From: Pseudomonas sp. GL-B-19
GTDB lineage: Bacteria > Pseudomonadota > Gammaproteobacteria > Pseudomonadales > Pseudomonadaceae
Reading direction: 5' to 3'
DNA: 64,000 nucleotides
Assembly: GCF_019956415.1 (NCBI RefSeq)
Contig: NZ_JAHBDK010000064.1
Location: 1-64,000 of the forward strand
The translations under genes were made by a program, and so were the position numbers. The notes below the pieces were generated by a model. That model was not told the DNA's origin. It worked only from the letters and a program-made list of their open reading frames with translations, and ran no database searches. Below are positions 16,725 to 24,958 of this stretch, piece after piece. Position 1 is the first letter of the stretch. Each line of letters starts with the position of its first letter.

Positions 16725-18617
16725 TCAGATCCTGAAGCTACCCACCAACTGCTTCAACCGCGCCGCCTGCTGTTCTAGGTCAGCACAGGCCCGCAAGGTC
16801 GCCTGCAAGTTCTCCACGCCTTCCTGGTTCAGGGTGTTGATCTCGGTAATGTCGACGTTGATCGACTCCACCACAGCGGTCTGCTCTTCCGTCGCCGTCG
16901 CCACCGACTGGTTCATCCCGTCGATTTCACCAATACGCTGCGTCACGCTACCCAGGCGTTCCCCGGCCTGGTTGGCGATGCCGACGCTGCTTTCGCTCTG
17001 GCGCTGGCTGTCGGTCATGATGCTCACCGCTTCACGGGCGCCGACTTGCAGTTCCTCGATCATCTTCTGCACTTGCTGCGCCGAATCCTGAGTGCGGTGG
17101 GCGAGGTTGCGCACTTCATCCGCGACCACGGCAAAACCGCGACCGGCTTCACCGGCACGGGCCGCTTCGATGGCTGCGTTGAGCGCCAGCAGGTTGGTTT
17201 GCTGGGAAATGCTGGTGATCACTTCCAGAATCTGCCCAATGTTCACGGTGTTGCTGTTGAGCGTTTCGATGTTGCCGCACGAATCGCTGATCTTCGCTGA
17301 CAGCTGCTGCATCGCGGCGATGGTTTTATCCACCACTTGCTGGCCGTCTTCGGCCAGGGAGCGGGCATCGCTGGAGTGCTGCGAGGCGAGGGCGGCGTTC
17401 TGGGCGATTTCCTGGGCGGCGGCGCCCAGTTCGTTGATCGCTGCGGCAACGCTGCTGGTGCGCGAAGCTTGCTGGTCGGAGTTGAACATCGATGAGTTCG
17501 ATGCGGCAACCACGCGCAACGCGACTTCGTTGACCTGGCCGGTGGCCGAGGCCACTTCCCGAATCGAGGTATGAATACGTTCCACAAAGCGGTTGAACGA
17601 AGTGCCCAGGGCGCCGAATTCGTCTTGACCGTGGATGGTCAGGCGTTTGGTCAGGTCACCCTCACCTTCGGCGATGTCATGCATCGCGCGGCCCATGATC
17701 AGCAGCGGCTGCATCAGGACGCTGATCAACATGCCCAGTAACGCGATGATGATCACCACTGCGATCACCATGGCAATGATCGCCGAGGTGCGGAATTCGC
17801 TGAGCATCGAGAACGCGGTGTCCTGATCCAGCACCAGTGCCACGTACCAGTCCGCCGACGGCACGCCGTTGACGTGGGTGAAGGAGATGAACTGGGTTTT
17901 GCCGTCGAGCTCGACTTCTTTCATGCCCGGGCTGACTTTCGGTGCGCCGTTCGGGTAGGCGTCTGCCAGGCCCTTGAGCACCAGTTTGCTGTCCGGATGG
18001 ATCAGGATCTTGCCGTCGGCACTGACGATGAACGCATGGCCGTGGCCGCCGAAGTTCAGCGAGTTGATGAGCGCGCTGACGCTGGACAGGTCGATGTCCG
18101 CGCCGGCGACGCCGATCATCTGGCCCTGATACTTCACGGGTGTGGCAACAGTAATTACTGGTTTGCCGGAAGACGCGGCGATGTACGGTTCGGTGACGAT
18201 GGTCTGTTGCGCACTGTTGGCCGCCTTGTACCAGCCACGGGCACGTGGGTCGTAGTCGGCGGCACGATTGCCCGCCGGGACCGAAAACATCACACCGTCA
18301 GTGCCGCCGAAATAGCTCAGCTGGAAGTTGCTGGTGTACGCCGGCAGGTCGATGGCGCGTTTCAGGCTGGCCTGTGCGCTGCCGTCGACGGTGATCTGCT
18401 GGGACAACGATTGCAGCAACTGGATGCGGCTTTCCAGCCAGGTCTGGATGTTGTTGGTGGTCAGGCTGCCGAGTACCTGCATCGAGGATTCGGTACTGCT
18501 GCGCAAGGTCTGGCGCTGGCGGTAGTCGTTGAACAGGATAAAGCAGGCAAACGCAACGGCGACCACGAGGGCGGCTGCCAGCAGGATCTTGTGGCTGAAT
18601 TTCATGTTTCTGGTCAT
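16725..18617 (-). CDS. methyl-accepting chemotaxis protein, amino-acid-type dCache
   Basis: The 630-residue transmembrane receptor signals to CheA/CheW. It has an N-terminal membrane helix (KILLAAALVVAVAFACFILF), a periplasmic dCache domain (about 30-275), a second helix (IIAMVIAVVIIIALLGMLI), HAMP, and the signalling hairpin with ALNAAIEAARAGEAGRGFAVVADEVR. The sensor has YDPRARGWY, TEPYIAAS and GADIDL, giving the Tyr, Arg, Trp-Tyr, Tyr and Asp pattern of amino-acid-binding dCache receptors such as PctA/B/C. It ends in a short tail without a clear CheR-docking pentapeptide. The start MTRNMKFSHK was chosen because it matches the family; the frame stays open upstream. Confidence 0.92.
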   Translation of the reverse strand: MTRNMKFSHKILLAAALVVAVAFACFILFNDYRQRQTLRSSTESSMQVLGSLTTNNIQTWLESRIQLLQSLSQQITVDGSAQASLKRAIDLPAYTSNFQLSYFGGTDGVMFSVPAGNRAADYDPRARGWYKAANSAQQTIVTEPYIAASSGKPVITVATPVKYQGQMIGVAGADIDLSSVSALINSLNFGGHGHAFIVSADGKILIHPDSKLVLKGLADAYPNGAPKVSPGMKEVELDGKTQFISFTHVNGVPSADWYVALVLDQDTAFSMLSEFRTSAIIAMVIAVVIIIALLGMLISVLMQPLLIMGRAMHDIAEGEGDLTKRLTIHGQDEFGALGTSFNRFVERIHTSIREVASATGQVNEVALRVVAASNSSMFNSDQQASRTSSVAAAINELGAAAQEIAQNAALASQHSSDARSLAEDGQQVVDKTIAAMQQLSAKISDSCGNIETLNSNTVNIGQILEVITSISQQTNLLALNAAIEAARAGEAGRGFAVVADEVRNLAHRTQDSAQQVQKMIEELQVGAREAVSIMTDSQRQSESSVGIANQAGERLGSVTQRIGEIDGMNQSVATATEEQTAVVESINVDITEINTLNQEGVENLQATLRACADLEQQAARLKQLVGSFRI

Positions 18618-18899
18618 TAAGTGCACTACCGCGGAGGGACTTGTCAGCGAGGGAGCGTGAATTGCCACAGTCGAGGGCTTTACGCTCCTTCTATGTCGAC
18701 TGGCCAGCGCCAAAGATTAGGCGTCTTTTTGCAAAAACTGACGAAATACTCATTGGCTCAGGAAAGTGGCTGATTTTCGAAAAAAGGCAGACGAGCGGCC
18801 CTATAAATAGCACGGAGGTCGGGGAACCAGATGGGGGTTTTCTCTTCTAAGGTTCTGCTTGGCAGCCATGCCATTCCCCTTCGTCCCAGGAGTTTCACC

Positions 18900-19154
18900 A
18901 TGTCGCTGCGATCTATCGCCTTGCTGTCGTTTTGCGTGTTGTTGGCCGCATGCAGCAAGGTCAATCAGGAAAACTACTCGAAGCTATCGACCGGCATGCC
19001 TAAGGCCGAGGTTGAAACGTTGCTGGGTAAGCCTGCTGATTGCTCGGGCGCACTGGGTATGTCCAGTTGCACCTGGGGCGACAAAAACAGCTTTATCAGC
19101 GTGCAGTATGCCGGTGACAAAGTATTGATGTTTTCCGGCCAAGGCCTGAAGTAA
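18900..19154 (+). CDS. small outer-membrane lipoprotein, SmpA/OmlA-like
   Basis: The 84-residue product has a signal peptide with lipobox LLAAC, so it should be lipidated at Cys17. The mature part (STGMPKAEVETLLGKPADC...CTWGD) resembles the small BamE/SmpA-like fold seen in DUF3862-type lipoproteins. AGGAG lies about 10 bp before the ATG. It is followed 31 bp later by the lipocalin gene and is probably in one transcript with it. The exact function is unknown. Confidence 0.78.
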   Translation: MSLRSIALLSFCVLLAACSKVNQENYSKLSTGMPKAEVETLLGKPADCSGALGMSSCTWGDKNSFISVQYAGDKVLMFSGQGLK

Positions 19155-19185
19155 ACCGGGGCGATGCGCCCACGGGAGAAAAATA

Positions 19186-19755
19186 ATGAAGCGGTTATTA
19201 CTCGTACTTTTTGCCGGCCTGGTATTGGCTGGTTGTGCCACTTCTGGCCCAGATCCGTTGGCGCCGAAAACCGTCAACAGCGTCAACCTCAAGCGTTACC
19301 AGGGGACCTGGTATGAGTTGGCTCGCATGCCCATGTATTTCCAGCGCGACTGCGCCCAATCCGAAGCCCATTACACCCTCAAGCCTGACGGTAACATGGC
19401 GATATTGAACCGCTGCCTGACGGCGCAATGGCAGTGGGAAGAGGTCAAGGGCACGGCTTATCCACAGGTGCCAGGCAAAGCCGACAAGTTGTGGGTCAAG
19501 TTCGATACCTGGCTTTCTCGTCTGATTCCGGGTGTGGCGAAGGGCGAGTACTGGGTGTTGTACGTCAGCGACGACTACAAGACCGCCATTGTTGGCGACC
19601 CGAGTCGCAAGTACCTGTGGCTGCTGGCGCGGACCCCGACCGTCAATGGTGTGGTGCGAGAGGAACTGCTGAGCAAGGCGCGTCAGCAGGGTTACGACAC
19701 CTCGCGGCTGATCTGGCGTGCGTCGGAGACGCAGATGGCCAAGACCTCAAACTAA
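19186..19755 (+). CDS. blc: bacterial lipocalin, outer-membrane lipoprotein
   Basis: The 189-residue protein starts with a lipoprotein signal (LFAGLVLAGC) and continues with the lipocalin signature NLKRYQGTWYELARMPMYFQ, including the GxW motif. The later part (YWVLYVSDDYKTAIVGDPSRKYLWLLARTP) gives the second and third conserved regions. Blc-type lipocalins bind fatty acids or lysophospholipids at the outer membrane. GGGAG precedes the ATG at good spacing. The residue after the lipidated Cys is Ala, not Asp, so sorting to the outer membrane is expected. Confidence 0.93.
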   Translation: MKRLLLVLFAGLVLAGCATSGPDPLAPKTVNSVNLKRYQGTWYELARMPMYFQRDCAQSEAHYTLKPDGNMAILNRCLTAQWQWEEVKGTAYPQVPGKADKLWVKFDTWLSRLIPGVAKGEYWVLYVSDDYKTAIVGDPSRKYLWLLARTPTVNGVVREELLSKARQQGYDTSRLIWRASETQMAKTSN

Positions 19756-19773
19756 CGGTCACCGAAAACCCAA

Positions 19774-19863
19774 TGTGGGAGTGAGCCTGCTCGCGATAGC
19801 GGACTGTCAGTCAACATCATTGTTGAATCTGATGGCCTCATCGCGAGCAGGCTCGCTCCCACA
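19774..19863. repeat. inverted REP pair
   Basis: GTGGGAGTGAGCCTGCTCGCG is matched by CGCGAGCAGGCTCGCTCCCAC about 50 bp later. It sits between the convergent blc and hutF genes. Confidence 0.88.
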
Positions 19864-19876
19864 ATTGTTTCCGGTG

Positions 19877-21241
19877 TCAGCCTAAAAGTTCGCGCAGGAC
19901 TTGGGTGAACGCGCGGTTGCTTTCTTCTTCCCCGGCATGACGCCCGTCGCGCACAACCCACTGGCCATTGACCAGCACATCGCGAACCTGGCGATCGCCG
20001 CCGGCAAACAACCAGCGATTCAGAATCCCGTCGCCACTGGCCGTTGCCAGGTACGGGTCGTTGCCGTCCAGCACCAGCCAGTCCGCACGCTTGCCCACTT
20101 CCAACGCGCCAATCGGCTGACCCAGGGCCTGAGCGCCGCCATCCAGCGCCGCGTCGTACAGCGTGCGGCCGACCATCGGCTGATCCGCGCCATACAACCG
20201 ATTACGCCGCTGATCGCGTAGACGCTGGCCGTATTCCAGCCAACGCAATTCTTCCACCACGCTCAAGGACACATGGCTGTCGGAACCGATACCCATGCGC
20301 CCACCCTGAGCGAGGAAATCCACCGCCGGGAAAATCCCGTCGCCGAGGTTGGCTTCGGTGGTCAGGCACAGACCGGCAATGGCTCGACTCTTGGCCATCA
20401 GCGTGACTTCTTCCGCGTTGGCGTGAGTGGCGTGAACCAGGCACCAGCGCTGATCGACCTCAGTGTTTTCGTACAGCCATTGCAGCGGGCGACGACCGCT
20501 CCAGGCCAGGCAGTCATCGACTTCTTTCTGCTGCTCGGCAATGTGGATGTGCACTGGGCATTGTTTGTCGCTGGCGGCCAGCACTTCGCTGATTTGCTGT
20601 GGCGTGACCGCGCGTAGCGAGTGGAAGCACAAACCCAGCGACTGCGCCGGTTGCCGGGCCAGAATCGGCTGCAAACGCGACTGAAGTTTCAGGTAGTTTT
20701 CGGTGCTGTTGATAAAGCGGCGCTGCCCGTCGTTCGGCGTCTGGCCACCGAAACCGGAATGGCTGTAGAGCACCGGTAACAGGGTCAGACCGATACCGGC
20801 GGAACTGGCGGCCTGGCTGATGCGCAGCGCCAGTTCGGCCGGGTCTGCGTAAGGCTGGCCGCTGGTGTCGTGGTGCACGTAGTGAAATTCCGCGACCGAG
20901 GTATAACCGGCCTTGAGCATTTCGATGTATAGCTGGCGGGCGATGACACCGAGTTGGTCCGGGCTGATTTTTCCGACGAGGCGATACATCAAATCGCGCC
21001 AGGTCCAGAAACTGTCATTCGGATTACCCGCCACTTCCGCGAGCCCGGCCATCGCTCGCTGGAAGGCATGGGAGTGCAGATTCGGCATGCCCGGCAGCAG
21101 CGGACCGCTTAGCCTTTCGGCGCCATCTGCGTGGGAATCGGCCTGGATATGGGTCAATACGCCCTCGGCGTTGACCTCAAGACGTACATTGTTGGCCCAT
21201 CCACTAGGCAGTAGCGCGCGTTCGGCAAAGAAGGCGGACAT
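19877..21241 (-). CDS. hutF: formimidoylglutamate deiminase
   Basis: HutF converts N-formimidoyl-L-glutamate to N-formyl-L-glutamate plus ammonia, the step that defines the five-enzyme histidine pathway. The 454-residue amidohydrolase has the metal motif PNLHSHAFQR, the HIHIAEQQKEVDDC segment, LVHATHA and the late GIGSDSHVSLS aspartate. It is transcribed divergently from hutC, with a HutC-type operator between them. Its presence agrees with hutG encoding a formylglutamate amidohydrolase rather than a formiminoglutamase. Confidence 0.96.
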   Translation of the reverse strand: MSAFFAERALLPSGWANNVRLEVNAEGVLTHIQADSHADGAERLSGPLLPGMPNLHSHAFQRAMAGLAEVAGNPNDSFWTWRDLMYRLVGKISPDQLGVIARQLYIEMLKAGYTSVAEFHYVHHDTSGQPYADPAELALRISQAASSAGIGLTLLPVLYSHSGFGGQTPNDGQRRFINSTENYLKLQSRLQPILARQPAQSLGLCFHSLRAVTPQQISEVLAASDKQCPVHIHIAEQQKEVDDCLAWSGRRPLQWLYENTEVDQRWCLVHATHANAEEVTLMAKSRAIAGLCLTTEANLGDGIFPAVDFLAQGGRMGIGSDSHVSLSVVEELRWLEYGQRLRDQRRNRLYGADQPMVGRTLYDAALDGGAQALGQPIGALEVGKRADWLVLDGNDPYLATASGDGILNRWLFAGGDRQVRDVLVNGQWVVRDGRHAGEEESNRAFTQVLRELLG

Positions 21242-21265
21242 GGTTCAGCACCCCATCGTGTGTTA

Positions 21266-21284
21266 TTTGTATATACATATACAG
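21266..21284. promoter_or_regulatory. HutC operator between hutF and hutC
   Basis: The sequence TGTATATACATATACA contains TGTA-N2-TACA at 21268-21277 and an overlapping second half-site. It resembles the palindrome found before hutU. It lies 25 bp from the hutF ATG and about 65 bp from the hutC start, so a repressor bound here could control both directions. Confidence 0.75.
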
Positions 21285-21348
21285 ACGTTTGCCTGCTCGG
21301 TAAACTCCGGCAAGCTAGCAACCTCTACTTAATGAACAAGGATTAACC

Positions 21349-22098
21349 GTGCCGACTCCGCCCCAAGTGTCACCGTTGGCCGCGAACATGGGCGACAGTC
21401 CGGCGCCCTTGTACGCCCGTGTCAAACAGATGATCACCCAGCAAATCGACAGTGGAAACTGGCCGCCGCATTACCGCGTGCCTTCGGAAAGCGAACTGGT
21501 CAGCCAGCTCGGTTTCAGCCGCATGACCATCAACCGCGCCCTGCGCGAAATGACCGCCGACGGTCTGTTGGTGCGCATGCAGGGCGTGGGTACGTTCGTT
21601 GCCGAGCCGAAAAGCCAGTCTGCGCTGTTTGAAGTGCACAACATCGCCGACGAGATTGCTTCTCGTGGTCATCGCCACACCTGCAAGGTGATAACCCTCG
21701 AAGAAGAGGCCGCCGGTTCCGAGCGCGCCCTGGCATTGGATATGCGCGAAGGGCAGAGGGTTTTCCACTCGCTGATCGTGCACTTCGAAAACGATATCCC
21801 GGTGCAAATCGAAGACCGTTTCGTCAACGCGCTGGTAGCCCCGGACTACCTCAAGCAAGACTTCACCCTGCAAACGCCTTACGCCTACCTGAACCAGGTA
21901 GCGCCGCTGACCGAAGGCGAGCACGTGGTCGAGGCGATTCTGGCCGAGGCGTCCGAGTGCAAGCTGTTGCAGATTGAAAAGGGCGAGCCGTGCCTGCTGA
22001 TTCGCCGCCGCACCTGGTCCGGTCGTCAGCCAGTGACCGCCGCCCGTTTGATCCACCCCGGTTCCCGTCATCGTCTGGAAGGACGGTTCCATAAATAG
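21349..22098 (+). CDS. hutC: histidine utilisation repressor, GntR/HutC family
   Basis: HutC represses hut genes and is released by urocanate. The 249-residue protein has an N-terminal winged helix (about 18-85; the recognition part is RVPSESELVSQLGFSRMTIN) and a C-terminal UTRA effector domain (100-240). A GTG start at 21349 is used (translation begins VPTPPQVSPLAANMGD); the next in-frame ATG would remove little. Its own operator lies upstream. hutD starts 9 bp after the stop, so hutCD form one unit. Confidence 0.95.
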   Translation: MPTPPQVSPLAANMGDSPAPLYARVKQMITQQIDSGNWPPHYRVPSESELVSQLGFSRMTINRALREMTADGLLVRMQGVGTFVAEPKSQSALFEVHNIADEIASRGHRHTCKVITLEEEAAGSERALALDMREGQRVFHSLIVHFENDIPVQIEDRFVNALVAPDYLKQDFTLQTPYAYLNQVAPLTEGEHVVEAILAEASECKLLQIEKGEPCLLIRRRTWSGRQPVTAARLIHPGSRHRLEGRFHK

Positions 22099-22107
22099 AG
22101 AGCATAA

Positions 22108-22677
22108 ATGAATGGTTTGAAGGTTTTACGCGCTATCGATTACCCGCGCATGCCGTGGAAAAACGGCGGTGGCAGCACTGAAGAAATTACCCGCGACGCA
22201 GGCGTCGGCCTTGATGGTTTCGGCTGGCGCCTATCGATTGCCGACATCGGCGAGTCGGGCGGTTTTTCGACGTTCACCGGTTATGAGCGCGTCATCACCG
22301 TGCTGCAAGGTGACGGCATGACCCTGCGGGTGGATGGTCAGGACACGCATCCACTGTTACCGCTGACCCCGTTTGCTTTCAGCGGTGAGAGCGAGGTGTC
22401 GTGCACCCTGCTCGGCGGGCCGATCCGCGATTTCAACCTGATTTACGCGCCGCAGCGTTATAGCGCGCGGTTGCAGTGGCTGACAGGCGAGCAGCGGTTT
22501 TTCAGTTCAGCGGGCACGGTGTTGGTGTTCAGCGTGAGTGAAACGCTGAAAGTGCAGGTCGGTAACAGCACCCAGCAACTGGGTCGCCATGATTGCCTGC
22601 AACTCGACGCAAACGCCGGGTTGCTGGAAGTCGCCGTTGACAACACATGCTGCATCATCGAATTAACTGCAAACTGA
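22108..22677 (+). CDS. hutD: HutD family protein
   Basis: This 189-residue cupin-like protein belongs to the HutD/Ves family. Conserved parts are MPWKNGGGSTEEI at the N-terminus, FGWRLSIADI, and GPIRDFNLIY. Work in P. fluorescens has proposed that HutD limits excessive hut expression, possibly by binding formylglutamate, but the mechanism is not settled. It is co-transcribed with hutC (9-bp gap). A REP pair follows directly. Confidence 0.93.
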   Translation: MNGLKVLRAIDYPRMPWKNGGGSTEEITRDAGVGLDGFGWRLSIADIGESGGFSTFTGYERVITVLQGDGMTLRVDGQDTHPLLPLTPFAFSGESEVSCTLLGGPIRDFNLIYAPQRYSARLQWLTGEQRFFSSAGTVLVFSVSETLKVQVGNSTQQLGRHDCLQLDANAGLLEVAVDNTCCIIELTAN

Positions 22678-22682
22678 TTTCC

Positions 22683-22750
22683 CTGTAGGAGCCCGGCTTG
22701 CCGGCGATGGCGATCCGATGGACGCTATCGCCGGCAAGCCGGACTCCTAT
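22683..22750. repeat. inverted REP pair, GGCTTGCC class
   Basis: CTGTAGGAGCCCGGCTTGCC is matched by GGCAAGCCGGACTCCTA, with a short spacer. It begins 6 bp after the hutD stop and may serve as the hutCD 3' end. Confidence 0.85.
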
Positions 22751-22811
22751 CAAAAGCGATTCACCCCGCCTCAAATCCGCTACTCATACTGTTCCCCTTC
22801 GCGCACCAATT

Positions 22812-22857
22812 TGTTACCGAACGCCCCATCGTGGCGCAAAACCACGCTCAGGTAACA
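22812..22857. promoter_or_regulatory. possible upstream activator site of hutU
   Basis: TGTTACC (22812-22818) and GGTAACA (22851-22857) form an inverted pair around a small CGTGG/CCACG hairpin. TGTTAC-type elements have been described for the enhancer-binding protein CbrB, which activates hut genes in Pseudomonas; assignment here is inference. The pair lies about 250 bp upstream of the putative sigma-54 promoter, a workable distance for an enhancer-binding protein. Confidence 0.4.
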
Positions 22858-22989
22858 GTCGTTCCCCCTTACGCAAAATCCCCCAGAAAAATTTCATCCC
22901 CCTCAAAACCCTTGATTTACAGGCTTTCCCGTCTCAAAAAAACTTTTCTTGAACACTCATCCAACAAGTTGGCCGCTTGATTGCATATG

Positions 22990-23003
22990 CTTGTATGTAC
23001 AAG
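22990..23003. promoter_or_regulatory. HutC operator of the hutU operon
   Basis: CTTGTATGTACAAG is a perfect 14-bp palindrome containing TGTA-N2-TACA, the pattern reported for HutC. Nearby ATGC-rich repeats (GCATATGC before it, GTATGCGTATG after it) may extend the site. It stands about 135 bp before hutU in a 386-bp gap (22751-23136) that otherwise holds the activator-like dyad and the sigma-54-like site. Confidence 0.8.
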
Positions 23004-23083
23004 TAAAGACGTATGCGTATGAGTCGACCGAGACTCTCCGCAGCGTCCACTGATTCGCTTGTGGCGCGACGATGCGCACAGGC

Positions 23084-23099
23084 TGGCTTGCCCACCGCC
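23084..23099 (+). promoter_or_regulatory. candidate sigma-54 promoter of hutU
   Basis: TGGCTTG-CCCA-CCGCC keeps the GG and GC doublets exactly 10 bp apart, with a good -24 element but a weak -12 element (CC instead of TT). It would start transcription about 25 bp before the hutU GTG. A competing site at 23062 has a good -24 (TGGCGCG) but wrong spacing. Confidence 0.4.
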
Positions 23100-23136
23100 C
23101 GGGTTGGTTTGAATTGATCGCTGAGGAGTCTTTTTC

Positions 23137-24825
23137 GTGACTGACAATACCCAGAAACCTACCAAGTTTCGTGACGTAGAAATTCGTGCCGCTCGCGGTA
23201 ACAAGCTGACCGCCAAAAGCTGGCTGACCGAAGCGCCACTGCGCATGCTGATGAACAACCTCGACCCGGAAGTCGCCGAGAACCCTAAAGAGCTGGTGGT
23301 TTACGGTGGCATTGGTCGTGCGGCACGTAACTGGGAATGCTACGACAAGATCGTCGAAAGCCTGACCAACCTGAACGACGACGAGACGCTGCTGGTGCAA
23401 TCCGGCAAGCCGGTCGGCGTGTTCAAGACCCACAGCAACGCACCGCGCGTGCTGATCGCCAACTCCAACCTGGTTCCACACTGGGCGAGCTGGGAACACT
23501 TCAACGAACTCGACGCCAAAGGCCTGGCCATGTACGGCCAGATGACCGCCGGCAGCTGGATCTACATCGGCAGCCAGGGCATCGTCCAGGGCACCTACGA
23601 AACCTTCGTCGAAGCCGGTCGCCAACACTACAACGATGACCTGAAAGGTCGTTGGGTCCTGACCGCAGGCCTCGGCGGCATGGGTGGCGCTCAGCCTCTG
23701 GCCGCAACTCTGGCCGGTGCCTGCTCGCTGAACATTGAATGCCAACAGGTGAGCATCGATTTCCGCCTGAACAGCCGCTACGTCGACGAGCAAGCCACTG
23801 ACCTCGACGACGCTTTGGCCCGCATCGCCAAATACACCAAAGAAGGCAAGGCGATTTCCATCGCTCTGTTGGGTAACGCGGCAGAAATCCTGCCGGAACT
23901 GGTTCGTCGTGGCGTGCGCCCGGACATGGTCACCGACCAGACCAGCGCCCACGACCCGCTCAACGGTTACCTGCCAGCCGGCTGGACCTGGGAAGAGTAC
24001 CGCGCTCGCGCCAAGACCGAGCCGGCTGCCGTGGTCAAAGCCGCCAAGCAATCGATGGCCGTACACGTTAAAGCGATGCTGGATTTCCAGAAAATGGGCA
24101 TCCCGACCTTCGACTACGGCAACAACATCCGTCAGATGGCCCAGGAAGAAGGCGTGGAAAACGCATTCGACTTCCCAGGCTTCGTACCGGCTTACATCCG
24201 TCCTCTGTTCTGCCGTGGCATCGGTCCATTCCGTTGGGCTGCACTGTCGGGCAACGCCGAAGACATCTACAAGACCGACGCCAAGGTCAAAGAACTGATC
24301 CCGGACGACGCCCACCTGCACAACTGGCTGGACATGGCCCGCGAGCGCATCAGCTTCCAGGGTCTGCCGGCGCGTATTTGCTGGGTAGGTCTGGGCCTGC
24401 GTGCCAAGCTCGGTCTGGCGTTCAACGAAATGGTGCGTAGCGGCGAACTGTCGGCACCGATCGTGATCGGTCGTGACCACCTGGACTCCGGTTCGGTAGC
24501 CAGCCCGAACCGCGAAACCGAATCGATGCAGGACGGTTCCGACGCTGTGTCCGACTGGCCACTGCTCAACGCCCTGCTCAACACTGCGAGCGGCGCGACC
24601 TGGGTTTCCCTGCACCACGGCGGCGGTGTCGGCATGGGCTTCTCCCAGCACTCGGGCATGGTGATTGTCTGCGACGGTACGGACGAAGCGGCCGAGCGAA
24701 TTGCTCGCGTCCTGCACAACGACCCGGCGACCGGCGTAATGCGTCACGCCGATGCCGGTTACCAGATCGCCATCGACTGCGCCAAGGAACAAGGGCTGAA
24801 CCTGCCGATGATCACCGGCAAATAA
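23137..24825 (+). CDS. hutU: urocanate hydratase
   Basis: HutU converts urocanate to 4-imidazolone-5-propionate, the second step of histidine breakdown, using tightly bound NAD. The 562-residue length is normal. The glycine-rich GLGGMGGAQPLAATLAGAC (about 175-195) binds NAD, and FCRGIGPFRWAALSG carries the active-site cysteine. The start is GTG at 23137 with a strong GAGGAG 9 bp upstream. It opens a long forward hut transcription unit under HutC control. Confidence 0.98.
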   Translation: MTDNTQKPTKFRDVEIRAARGNKLTAKSWLTEAPLRMLMNNLDPEVAENPKELVVYGGIGRAARNWECYDKIVESLTNLNDDETLLVQSGKPVGVFKTHSNAPRVLIANSNLVPHWASWEHFNELDAKGLAMYGQMTAGSWIYIGSQGIVQGTYETFVEAGRQHYNDDLKGRWVLTAGLGGMGGAQPLAATLAGACSLNIECQQVSIDFRLNSRYVDEQATDLDDALARIAKYTKEGKAISIALLGNAAEILPELVRRGVRPDMVTDQTSAHDPLNGYLPAGWTWEEYRARAKTEPAAVVKAAKQSMAVHVKAMLDFQKMGIPTFDYGNNIRQMAQEEGVENAFDFPGFVPAYIRPLFCRGIGPFRWAALSGNAEDIYKTDAKVKELIPDDAHLHNWLDMARERISFQGLPARICWVGLGLRAKLGLAFNEMVRSGELSAPIVIGRDHLDSGSVASPNRETESMQDGSDAVSDWPLLNALLNTASGATWVSLHHGGGVGMGFSQHSGMVIVCDGTDEAAERIARVLHNDPATGVMRHADAGYQIAIDCAKEQGLNLPMITGK

Positions 24826-24833
24826 CGCAAAAC

Positions 24834-24918
24834 CTGTAGGAGCAAAGCTTGCTCGCGATGAACGATAACGCGGTGTATCAGATACGCCGCCATCGCGAGC
24901 AAGCTCGGCTCCTACAGG
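24834..24918. repeat. inverted REP pair within the hut operon
   Basis: CTGTAGGAGCAAAGCTTGCTCGCGAT and its inverted partner flank about 30 bp. It lies between hutU and the transporter gene, a place where a REP could stabilise the upstream mRNA or lower downstream expression. Confidence 0.88.
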
Positions 24919-24958
24919 GATTGAGTGAACCCAAATAACAATCCACAGAGGTTGAACC

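Noticed and set aside
18900..19154. Upstream start at 18831 for the small lipoprotein
   Set aside because: It would bury the signal peptide and lipobox inside the protein; ATG 18900 has a ribosome-binding site and gives a normal lipoprotein.
23062..23078. Alternative sigma-54 site TGGCGCG before hutU
   Set aside because: The GG and GC doublets are 9 bp apart; the sigma-54 spacing is strict at 10.
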